Below are positions 12,121-23,045 of a stretch of 64,000 nt of DNA, one piece after another. The stretch is from assembly GCA_036850595.1 (NCBI GenBank), contig CM072160.1, positions 4,667,773 to 4,731,772 on the forward strand, read 5' to 3'. This DNA is from Rhyacichthys aspro. Lineage: Eukaryota > Chordata > Actinopteri > Gobiiformes > Rhyacichthyidae. Below the pieces are notes generated by a model. The model worked only from the letters and a program-made list of their open reading frames with translations, ran no database searches and had not been told where the DNA came from. Every line of letters starts with the position of its first letter. Positions within the stretch are counted from its first letter, which is position 1. A program made the translations under genes and the position numbers.

Positions 12121-15100
12121 ATGGCGTGTGCTCTGGTCAGCGCCTCCGGGCTCAGGGTCCCACTTGAAGACGGACGAGCGGTGCTTCTGGGCCGGGGTCC
12201 CAACACCGGAGTCACGGACAAGAAGTGCTCACGGCACCAGGGTCAGACATGGAGCTCTTTCTAAACTTAATAGTTCACTTTTTTCAGCTCCTTATTTTGC
12301 AGTGATTGCTTTACTGCATCAAATGTCATTATGTATATTATTATGTGTAAACTTTGAGAATATGAGAACAGAGGTGTATTCATTCTTCTCCTCTTTGAAC
12401 CCCTTCTGACAAAACACCAAACAATACCTTTTAATCATTTTGTATTTGAAAAAGATAACCCCGCCTGCCCTAAATTAAATACATGATGTGGATAATCCAA
12501 AACAAATATTTATGTTCTGTGTTGTATGTTTGTTAATTTAGTTGATTGTGTTTCCTTTTACAGTGAAGGCAGTGGCTTGTTTTGCAGAAAAGGCTGTCGT
12601 TATAACTCAGGTAAGAGTCTTTGCCCCATAACTGTTTATTATACTACAATCGGGGCATAAATATAGGCAGTTTTTGAGTGGGTGGAGGTAAAGGTAGAGG
12701 GCTATTGATACAAAGCAACTAGTTAAAAACATACCTGAACTTAACAAAAGTAACCAAGTATGGGAAAGGGAAGATAACAAGGTATATTTCAGACAATAAA
12801 TGATATTAAAGCCACTCAAACCAATATAGCTTTCCTGTAATATGAGCTAATTAGACAAGAGCAGAAATGACACAGAATTAAATCAAACTGGTTGTTGTAA
12901 TGACATGAAGTTTGGGAGAAGCCTGTCCATTCAATCACTTGATGTGTCCAAACAATTCCACGAGTAACATCAGTGACACCAGTGAAAAGGGGACTGCACA
13001 CATTTAGGCTTGTGTTTGAGAATAACCACAAGATTCTCCAATGCCATACACAATGTCCATACAGTGATACCACCATGATATTTTTCCTCTGAGTTATAAT
13101 ACTGTCAGAATCTCATATACATAGACAAAAAAACGCATATAAATTGTGTTTTTATTCATGGTCTGTGGTGGGGCCTATTGGGATTACCTTAGGCCAGTGC
13201 TTCCTAAACTCTGGGTTGGTAAATAAAAACAGTATCTAATGAGGAAAAAATGCTGCTAAGGAAAGTTTGGGAAATACTGCCTTAGACCAAATGGAATATG
13301 GCAGTCACACTGGCTCAGTGTTGAGGGGAGCAATAAACAAAAATGTGAAAAAAGTGATTCCTGAAAAAGACTCCTTTAATACAAAACACAGAAATATTTG
13401 TTGTTACCGGTTGGATTTAATGTTGTTTGTAGTTTGTGTCACATGGTTAGTTACTAAGTCTGAAAATGAGGTTTTCTTACTTCAAATATAAAACCTATAA
13501 AATCTACCATAATAATAATTCCTGTACAGTTATCAACAACAGAGCAGTGCACTAATCATTTACATATGTGCTTTCAAAAGCTTACCAACCAGTTTCTTTT
13601 ACTTTTAAATGACTTACATTGATAAGGATACTGAGAGGATATTAAGGAGGACTCCACTCTTTAAGAGGGGGTCATGTCCCTTTGGGGAGACATACCTTTG
13701 CTCAAACATAAATCTGGTACTGCACTTGTTGAACTGTTACAACTACATTTGTTTTTTATCTTACACGTCCTGTACTTGCTCATAGCTCGGGCCCAACCCT
13801 AGTTCTCTGGACGGGCAGAAGCTGTCCCGAGGCCAGTCTGGGAAGCTGACTCATGGAGGCGTTTTGTTCCTGGTGAACCAGAGCCATCCATTTAGACTAC
13901 ACTTCTCACTCAGCTCGAACGGGACAAACACTGGACTCAAAGCAAAAGACAAAACAAAAGGAGGAAGGGTCGAAAAGGAGAGTCAGCAACCAAAACGGAG
14001 TATAAAGGATTTCTTTCCTAACTCTCCGTTGAAGGTAATAAATGTCATCTTAACTTGCACTATGCACAGAGACGGGTGAAGAAAGTGCAATGTTAAACTA
14101 ATAAGTTATTGAGAATAAAGAGGACAAAAGCTGCCCTTTAACAAAACAATGCTTTAACCCTGTTCCCTAAACTTTATCTATCATAGTTTTGTTCTTGTTT
14201 GGTGTCCTTTGTATTATTGTTAACATAGTGTCATTCCTGACCATTAAGAAGAGCAGTTTTTTTTATTCTGCCATCTCCCATGCCCCACATTTAGGTCCCG
14301 CTCCATTGTTTGGGAACCACACCTTTAACTGATGGAACATTTTGTTAACACTAGTGATCATAAAATGAGAAAATGCATCAAATAATCTAAAAATTATGTT
14401 AAAATTTTACAAAATTATAACAGGATGGAACAAAACAGCATTAAAAAAGACAATAACAAGGTCGTGGGTTCAAATCCCGGGTCGGCCAACGCTTTCTTTT
14501 TTTTATTTATTTGTTTTCACATAATAAATACAGAAGTTTACAGAAAATAAAATGAGAGAAAAGTGATGGAGTGTGACAGAAACTTATCCTTGAGGCCACA
14601 CCCCTAAAACCAAATACATTTTTAGTTTAGATACTTTTCTACTTTCCTTTCTGTGAGGAGTCTGAAAGTCCTCCCCTTTGTTTTGCTGTGTTTTTATATC
14701 ATGAACTCCTCCTGTGTGAGTTCCTTGTTTTTTATTGGTGGCCTGCTCTCACGTCCTTCCTGCTGCTTCCTCTGCCCTGGTTGGTGCCACGCCTCCTTCC
14801 TCGGCCAACCCTGTTTCTCCACCTGCAGCTGCCACACATTTTTAACACCACACACTCCTAGTCTGTGCGGCTTGTTTTGTATTTTGTGTCACATGATTGT
14901 CACTGTGTTTCCTCTGGAGCCGTACGGTGCAGGTCAGGTCAGTACGGTTACGTTTCCATAAACAAAAAGGGTCTTGAATGTCACCACAAAACGTAAATGC
15001 ACCACTTTGATGACTCTTTGTGTGTGTCAGCTTTTGAAAAGGTGGAGCTAAACACTGCAGTCTGTTGATTGGACGATAGATAATCCTCAAGAGAGAAAAC

Positions 15101-18100
15101 GAAAACATAAAATGGAAATGTAGTTTAAATTAAGTTTGTCTTGTACATAGTAATATATAACATTCAAAATATTTTACTTTTTTCCAAAGACAAAGCTTGC
15201 ATTTATTAGCAACATCTATTTCCAAAGTCTGCATTATAAGGCTCTTGCTTCTTGAATTAAAACATTGCATTTTATATTTTTAAGGTAATCATACCGTCCG
15301 ACTCCTACTTTGGTTTTCATGCATTTTACTTTTAAACAACAACTTCAGTTAAACCACTTTTACATCTTGGTTTATGTTACCACCTGCAAACCTAACGGGA
15401 TTTTTAATATATATATTTACTTCAAGTAGTGCTAAATACAGGCCAAACAAACACTCACCTCAATGTTGTAATGATCATAAAATGATAAAATAATTATGAG
15501 GATGGTTTCGATACCAGTTAAATTAATGTCTAAATGTCTATTCTATGTATGTGAAGTCTTCTAAGCGACCACCGAGTCCAGACGGAGAGCAGCCGGAGGT
15601 GAAACGACTAAAATTGGATGAGAAAGAAGAGGACGACGAAGAGGAGAGGATTGCAGAGTTAAGGCTTAGACATCTTCAGGAGCTGGCAGAGCAGTCTTTG
15701 AAAAATAAAAGTAACAGCACCATGTCTTCGTCTGTCTCGTCCTCCTCTTCGTCTTCAGCTGCATGTGCAAAGAGCAGCTGGCAGCAAATAAGTAACCTCA
15801 TGGTTTACACTGCAGCTGGAGTCAGAGGGAGTGACAAGGTAAGCCCCAGGAACACAAAACATCATCCAAAAAAGTAATATAAAGCTACATTTTAGAAGCT
15901 TATGGGGCAAATAAATTAAAATTCCAGGTTTATGTTAGACTAGTTATTATCTGTCACATTGCAACTGAGGAACATTCAAGTTAACTAAACTAAAAATGTC
16001 AAGTAGGGAAGTCTGTCCAAGGGTTTTTTTCTGTGTCATAGTTTTGATAAAGAATTGAGGACATGTAAAATACTGATTGGGGAAAACAAAGATAATTGAT
16101 TCCAATAAAACTGTGGGAATCTACAGTGAAAGTGGAAATGAATTCTTTTGTCTCCAAAATATATATTGTGTTACACGATAGGTACAATGAGCCTGTACCT
16201 TTTCGTTCTTGTGTAAAATTGTCAGTATTGAGTTGTTTTCTCACTGTCTTTGTTTGTGTCATTGTCTTGTTGTTATTGAAAAACTCAAGAAGACAAGCTA
16301 CAATGCAGAGAGACATTTTTGTTGCTTAATTAAAGTATAATTTCTCCTGTTTCTTAGATCGCTGGGTTTGACATAGACGGCTGCATCATCACCACCAAGT
16401 CTGGGAAAGTGTTTCCAACTGCACCAGATGACTGGAGGTATGTTGGGACAGTTTTGGCTAATATTTGTTTAAATGTTTGTAGTTTATTTCGTTTTTATCT
16501 GTTTCTTTCAGAATTTTGTATCCAGAGATTCAGCCCAGACTCGCCAGTTTGCTCAAGAAAGGCTACAAGGTAATCTACTCTGTTTGACATATGACAGGTT
16601 TGTTTTGTCCTGGATTATTCATTTATTCTTTTTTCTGTAGGTGGTATTCTTCACCAATCAGATGGGCATCGCTAAAGGCAAACTCAGACCAGAAGTGTTC
16701 AAGTCTAAAGTGGAGGACATCCTTGAAACTTTGCATCTCCCTGTGCAGGTCGGTCACTTACAAAATAAACACAACACTTTGTTTTTTTCTCTCAATTTTC
16801 ATAATTTCAAGTAACAAATGTAAGATTCTCTAAAGTCTTATTTCTCTAAGCAGCGTTTTGCTTCGTTTAGATCCAGTGCTACACGTCTTTCTTCTCTTTT
16901 TGTCTTTTTCTGCCCTTTTTTTTTACTCTTCCAAGACACACCAGTTCAAAAAAGATCTTTTCATTCACCACTTTGTCTTAGCTACCAGAAAGAAGGAGGA
17001 TTAGAGCAACAGTAACAGGGATTAATGCAATACTTTACACCATTTCTTCACACCACAACTCTGACATGCAATGAAATGTTAAAATAGTAAATATTGTGCC
17101 TTATTAGTAACTCATTTACCTTTCAAAATGTACTTTTAACTTGTAAAACCTGTCTATTTTTACACAGTCCTGGAGACATCGTACATTTTTTAAATATTAT
17201 AGTTTCCTTGTTGTGTTACAGGTGTTTGTAGCGTCCGGGCCTGGCGTTTACAGAAAACCAGTGATGGGAATGTGGAAACACTTGTGTGAAAAGGTCGGCA
17301 AATACACACAAAACCACAAGAGTATTTACATCTGGCAGAGATTAAACAGGATTAACTTTGATGTGTTTATTCACAGTGTAATGATGGCATTCCCGTGGAC
17401 AAGACGCAGAGTTTTTATGTCGGAGGTGAGAGTTCAGTCCTGCTCAGTTGGCCTTGGTTTTTCCATTTAGACATTTATTTCTAAAGCCTGTCTTTATCAC
17501 TGACAGATGCTGCAGGGAGACCTGAAAACTGGGCTCCGGGGAAGAAGAAGAAGGACTTTTCCTGTAGTGACAGATTAGTACGTTCATTCTTTTCACTAAA
17601 CTTTGTCTATATCCTCTTTTTATTCAAGGGTTTTTTGGCAAATCAATTCATTTTTTATGCTCAGTTAAAGCTACTTTAGGGGATATCCAAGGTGCCTAAC
17701 AATATATACCACATATAACACACAGAGAATCAGAAAAAGCAAAGTCCAGAACAGTGAGTGGGAGGGATTGAAGGACAGAGTAAACAGAAAAGTCTTGGAA
17801 ACTCCCAGATAGGCCTCCTACTTTCTACTGTTTGAATAATGTTTTACCTTATGTTATATCATTATTTATGTGGTTTAAATTTGTCTATTATTTTCTAGTT
17901 TTAATTTATTTGTGTGTATTATCTAATGTATACATTTTTACTTTTTTTGCACCTTAGGATTGTGTCCACTTTCCTTCTACACATTTCTATATTTCTTTTT
18001 TTATTATATAACGCAGTCCTACAGTGCAACATATTGTATTTAATAAACCTGTACTAACTATTTTCTTTCTTTTCTTTTAAAGTTTGCTCTCAACATCGGT

Positions 18101-21100
18101 TTGCAGTTTCATACCCCAGAGGAGTACTTCCTGGGCTGGAAGAGCGCCCCCTACAGCCTCCCTCAATTTGACCCAGTAATAAAAGCCTACATCATTTCTA
18201 TTGTCTGTTTTAGAAAGGGAATAACTACAACTTTTTGTTTGTTTTAAATGATTTTCTTTCGTTGTTTTAACAGAGGAAGCTTGACTCTAACACGAGGCTG
18301 TACGACCCACCGTCTGCTTCTCTCATCTCGGACAAAACAGAAGTTATTGTTGCAGTGGGTTTTCCTGCATGTAAGTGAAATATACCTCAGCGTAAGTGGA
18401 AGTAAGATAACCACAAGCAGTTATGCCACAGTATTGACATTACAGCTTTAGACTGACAAGGAAGTCACTAATTTACTAAAATGTCCTGGAAATTATGTAT
18501 ATTGATCCGTTATTTCCACTTTATTCGCTAATTAAACTATAGCCCCTCAGATTGTTCACGATTGCATTGGTTAGCGTTGCACAGTGTCAGGAAAACCTAT
18601 ATTTCTAAAGTCTGCTACACAACATTTATCGACACAGGAGATAATCATATAGGATAATAAAGTAAAGGTTCTTCTGTAAACCTTTTGTGAATTTGAAGTT
18701 TGAGTTTTCTTCTAAAGCCACTGTAGTTTGAGTTTTGACCCCCTAAAGCTGCTGTAGTTTGAGTTTTGACCCCCTAAAGCTGCTGTAGTTTGAGTTTTGA
18801 CCCCCTAAAGCTGCTGTATTTTGAGTTTTGACCCTCTAAAGCTGCTGTAGTTTGAGTTTTGACCCCCTTATGCTGCTGTAGTTTGAGTTTTGACCCTCTA
18901 AGGCTGCTGTAGTTTGAGTTTTGTCCTCCTAAGGCCACTGTAATTTGAGCTTTGACCCTCTGTGGTGCTATAAATTTTAGTTTTGTCTCCCTAAGGCCAC
19001 TGTAATTTGAGCTTTGACCCTCTGTGGTGCTATAAATTTGAGTTTTGTCTCCCTAAGACCACTGTAGTTTGAGTTTTGACCCCCTAAGGCCACTGTAGTT
19101 TGAGTTTTGACCCCCTAAGGCCACTGTAGTTTGAGTTTTGCCTTCCTAAGGCCACTGTAGTTTGAGTTTTGTCTTCCTAAGGCCACTGTAGTTTGATCTT
19201 GACCCCCTAAGGCCACTGTAGTTTGAGTTTTGACCCCTAAGGCCACTGTAGTTTGAGTTTTGACCCCTAAGGCCACTGTAGTTTGAGTTTTGACCCCCTA
19301 AGGCCACTGTAGTTCGAGTTTTGTCTTCCTAAGGCCACTGTAGTTTGAGTTTTGTCTTCCTAAGACCACTGTAGTTTGAGTTTTGTCTTCCTAAGGCCAC
19401 TGTAGTTTGAGTTTTGTCTTCCTAAGGCCACTGTAGTTTGAGTTTTGTCTTCCTAAGACCACTGTAGTTTGAGTTTTGTCTTCCTAAGACCACTGTAGTT
19501 TGAGTTTTGTCTTCCTAAGACCACTGTAGTTTGAGTTTTGTCTTCCTAAGGCCACTGTAGTTTGAGTTTTGACCCCCTAAGGCCACTGTAGTTCGAGTTT
19601 TGTCTTCCTAAGGCCACTGTAGTTTGAGTTTTGTCTTCCTAAGGCCACTGTAGTTTGAGTTTTGACCCCCTAAGGCCACTGTAGTTTGAGTTTTGACCCC
19701 CTAAGGCCACTGTAGTTCGAGTTTTGTCTTCCTAAGGCCACTGTAATTTGAGTTTTGTCTTCCTAAGGCCACTGTAGTTTGATCTTGACCCCCTAAGGCC
19801 ACTGTAATTTGAGTTTTGACCCCCTAAGGCCACTGTAGTTCGAGTTTTGTCTTCCTAAGGCCACTGTAATTTGAGTTTTGACCCCCTAAGACCACTGTAG
19901 TTTGAGTTTTGACCCTCTGAGGCTGATTAAACCTTAGTAGAGACAAACAGTGGAACAATTCCTGTTGATCACTAGATATAAACTTGTAAACACTGTGTGA
20001 TAAAATAATAAAGCCGTTACTGAGAAAATGCTGTACGTCCTGGAAATGTCATGCAAAATTCTGCCTTTGTAACAATCATTTCTGTTGTATTTGTCCACAG
20101 CGGGTAAATCTTCTTTCTTTCACACTCACATTATTCCAAAAGGCTATGTCTACGTGAACAGGGTGAGTGGAGCCTCTTTGTGAACAAATTAAACATCCTT
20201 TAGGCTTTCATGAAATCACTTGACCCCAATGTTTTATTTCAGGACACGCTGGGTTCATGGCAGAGCTGTGTAGCGTCGTGTGAGCGCGCTCTGAAGGAGG
20301 GACGCAGCGTTGCCGTTGACAACACCAACCCAGACCCGGAGTCCCGCAAACGGTAAAATAAAACCTCTCTTTGAAGACACAGTAAAATCTAAATCTGATC
20401 CAAAGCAACTCATTTAACTCTTAATCAGGTCGAACACTTTGTCAACATTTATCAAGTGAGTTGTTTTAAAGGAGAGAGTTTTTTCATTGCAGTTTGCTCT
20501 ACTTTTTATTTTCATTTTGTCAAACATAAGCTTCTCGTAGATCAGTGACATTTAGCCGTTGTCCTGTTAAAATTTCCATTTATATTGAGCTGCAGCTGAT
20601 ACTGATTAGTTAACATCTAAGTTAATAATTTATGTGTGTTTTTGTCTCAGATATGAACATTCTCGAAAGTGAAATTAAGTAAGGCAGCGTTCCTTTTCTT
20701 TGTGTCATCGAGTGTAGAACTAATAGAGTTAGAGCCTAAATAATCATCATAACCTTATATTTTTCACTTTACATGTCATTAGGCAGGTTTCCACTTTCAA
20801 CAAAGACGAGAAAGTGGACCTTAAGCTCAAAGATTACAGTGAAATTCAAGCGAAAAAGGGGAATAAAAACTCACTGCAGTGTATGGATGTAATAATGGAG
20901 CATTAAATAAAGCCTTTGTGGTTATTTTTAACCAAAATGAACTGTTTTTCTGGTTTCACTCTCCATTTAAACTCTTACACCATGTCCCACTGAGGCTTGG
21001 ACTTCTTTTCTTTATTTTTGAACTCTTTTCTGTCTATTCTGACTGCTCTCTCTGAGGTTTCTTATATGTTTTTGTTTAGTTTTGTGCTCCCTGCTCTGTT

Positions 21101-22180
21101 TCCTCTCGTGGTCTAAGGTCAGAGAGTGTTGTTTTGCAAAGCGCTTTGAGGCAATTGAGATATTGGGCAATAAAAAAATAAATGTCTTGTCATGTCTGAG
21201 CTATAACTCCTCTCACCTCAAAATTCTCAGGAAATTAATCAATAGGTGTCGGTCAATAAATTCTTATGTAATCACGCGTCTAATTCCTGCGAGCACAATC
21301 TTGGATCTCAAGCTCATAAAAGTTGTGAAATATTATTCAGTGAAAAGGGGAACAAAACCTCACAGTGAACCTTGGATAAGATGAAGAAGATATGATTTCT
21401 CTGGAAATTAATCTGTCAGCAAAGTTTCCTGGATTAAATGAGTCATTGTCACAGTTCAGAGGAATATTGTGTAATTGTAAAACACTGTAATCACCTCTAT
21501 TTTGTTCAAAAGAGATAGAAAAGATTGTATTGCTTTTTCATTTTTAATTTTTCATTTAATTGAATGAACACAATTTTCTTTATGACAACAGTGGTTTTAC
21601 ATTAAAAGCCACTTCTTTGCTGGTTTATATTGAAAGCCCATGACACTTTGATGACTTTTACTTGTCTTACATTAACTTAATAACAGATAAAAAGCCTTTT
21701 AAACGACTTTTAGATGTACTGTATCTAAATGCATGATAATGACACAGCACTGATGCACTCAATTTAAGATGCCTTCTCTCTTATTTTCTTATAAAACAGA
21801 ACAAAAAGCCTCTTGTGAATGTTTTTTTTTTTAGATATGTAGACGTGGCCTTGGCAGCAGGAGTGCCCTGTCGCTGTTTCAACTTTTCTGCGACACTGGA
21901 GCAAGCCAAACACAACAACAGAGTATGATTAGACTCTCACTGACTCATTCATTTTATGTCAAACATGTTCACAGTTGTGTTATAAATTCTTTGTCTCTCC
22001 AGTTTCGCGAGATGGCGCCATCAGAGACGAAACACCTCAAGGTCAATGATATGGTTTTCCACAGCTACAAGTAAGTCTTATTAAGTATAAAAGTTGTATT
22101 TGAAAAGATATAAATTCCATTTTCTCAAACCTGGATCTTTATTTTTTGACAGGAAACACTTTGTGGCCCCTGCTCTCTGA
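12121..22180 (+). CDS. pnkp: bifunctional polynucleotide phosphatase/kinase, C-terminus frameshifted
   Basis: Repairs DNA break ends by removing 3'-phosphates and phosphorylating 5'-hydroxyls; nuclear, working with XRCC1 and XRCC4. Exons: 12121-12241, 12564-12610, 13786-14034, 15557-15838, 16358-16437, 16512-16569, 16641-16748, 17222-17293, 17377-17425, 17507-17577, 18083-18175, 18274-18370, 20101-20162, 20243-20352, 21835-21922, 22003-22070, 22153-22180; 560 residues as read. Domains: FHA (about 1-100), a basic then acidic and serine-rich linker (about 105-215), HAD phosphatase (motif I DIDGC at 238-242, FFTNQMG near 282, GDAAGR at 355), and a P-loop kinase (GFPASGKSS from 439, then VNRDTLGSW). 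The last exon hits TGA at 22178, while another frame continues with a good PNKP C-terminus (EGFSEILQIHFVP and onward) to TGA at 22269-22271. The break lies in the CTCTCT tract. It could be a sequencing error or a true truncation of about 30 residues. Confidence 0.95.
14459..14492 (+). repeat. tRNA-like fragment, probable SINE relic
   Basis: GGGTTCAAATCCCGGG is a tRNA T-arm/B-box pattern, here in a pnkp intron with no D-arm or acceptor stem around it. It is followed by a T-rich stretch. Most likely the remnant of a tRNA-derived SINE, not a functional tRNA. Confidence 0.35.
18705..19925. repeat. 31-bp minisatellite in a pnkp intron
   Basis: About 40 head-to-tail copies of a roughly 31-base unit built around CACTGTAGTTTGAGTTTTG followed by a variable block (ACCCCCTAA or TCTTCCTAA). 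The first copies carry GCTGCTGTAG and later ones GGCCACTGTAG, so the array has variant zones. It lies between the exon holding the first part of the kinase P-loop (ends 18370) and the exon completing it (starts 20101). It has no coding role. The same unit reappears in a TRIM intron near 55.0-55.7 kb. Confidence 0.95.
20429..20906 (+). other. cryptic spliceable exons inside a pnkp intron
   Basis: Three segments here have splice-like borders: 20429-20455 (after TTAATCAG, before GTGAGT), 20651-20678 (after TGTCTCAG, before GTAAGG) and an open segment from about 20783 (after CATTAG). The second and third join in one frame to give about 49 residues starting MNILESEIKQ and ending VIMEH, stop overlapping an AATAAA at about 20905. 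I recognise no family. Read on from the preceding pnkp exon, the frame meets an early stop. This could be an alternative pnkp 3' end, a tiny nested gene or a gene fragment. A decayed second copy lies at about 21215-21384. Confidence 0.3.
20950..21183 (+). repeat. probable LINE 3'-tail relic
   Basis: Ends in GCAAAGCGCTTTGAGGCAAT and then TTGGGCAATAAAAAAATAAA, the sort of tail seen on fish non-LTR retroelement copies. A second, diverged tail with a similar layout lies at 25140-25380. No reverse transcriptase is visible, so these would be dead 5'-truncated copies. Confidence 0.35.
21215..21384 (+). repeat. diverged second copy of the cryptic exon cassette
   Basis: Matches the segment at 20645-20895 in order. 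AAAATTCTCAGGAAATTAAT parallels the first cryptic exon, and TGGATCTCAAGCTCATAAAA through AGTGAAAAGGGGAACAAAAC parallels the second. The translation LDLKL...KRGTK corresponds to VDLKL...KKGNK. The intron in this copy appears mostly lost or changed. The LINE-like tail lies between the two copies. Confidence 0.4.
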
Positions 22181-23045
22181 AGGGTTTTCTGAGATACTGC
22201 AGATCCACTTTGTGCCTAACTTCAAAGACGGTCAATCAGAAGCTCTGTTCAGGCAGTTCTCTGAAGGATGATTGGATCAGTTTGAACAGATATACAGACA
22301 CTAAAACGAGATCCAGGCAAAGCCACGGTCAAAGAGGCTCTGTCTGTTTGTAATGTTTAATAATCTCAGTGAACTCAGCAGACTGGACTTGAAAATACAT
22401 TTATTTTACATTAAAGTAGGTGAACAAAACATTATAAATTCATTTTTTGTTACTTAATTGTCTAAAATAATGAACCTAGAGCAGACATGTCCAAAGTCGG
22501 CCATTAAACCTGTTTAAATCCATGTAAAACTTGTTAAAATCCAACTAAATCCTGTACATATCCAGTGAAAATCAATTAAAATCAATCTAACTCTGTTTAA
22601 AATCCAAGTAACACCCGTTCAAATCTACCTTGAACCAGTTTAAATCCAACTAAAAGCAGTTAAAAACCAATTCAAATCCAGAAAAAACCTGTACATGAAT
22701 AAAGTCAGAAGATACTGCTGGCCCTGACAACCTTTGACCTCTTTACGTAAAGTTTGGACATCCCTGCCCTAGAGTCTGGCAATAAAGCTTTGGAAACTCC
22801 TTTGTCTGATGAGTTATGCTTTGGTCTTTTGACTAAGTTCACTGTTACTACATTATTCTCTCTTATTAATATCTTATTCTACATTTAAAGCTAAAATAAA
22901 CTTTAGAGCAAGGGTGTGTTGATGATAATGTACTTTTGGAAATAAGTTGTATATCTCACAGACATCCTTTTACAAAAATACTACAAAAAACCTGATCAAT
23001 TTAAGAGTGAATGTTTGTTTTATACTATTTTCTTATTCATTCATC
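22181..23045. other. pnkp-cfb tail-to-tail region with a degenerate 21-bp array
   Basis: Holds the out-of-frame pnkp coding remainder (to 22271), its 3' UTR with an AATAAA near 22781, and the cfb 3' UTR on the other strand. From about 22490 to 22765 there is a worn copy of the 21-bp minisatellite element (AAATCCA-type units), entered by ACATGTCCAAAGTCGGCC and left by AAGTTTGGACATCCC, which look like degraded inverted ends. Confidence 0.55.

Noticed and set aside
14459..14492. A tRNA gene.
   Set aside because: Only a T-arm/B-box is present, with no D-arm, anticodon arm or acceptor stem.
14653..14961. Cysteine-rich plus-strand ORF in a pnkp intron.
   Set aside because: No splice support, no recognisable domain; composition is typical of T/C-rich intron sequence.
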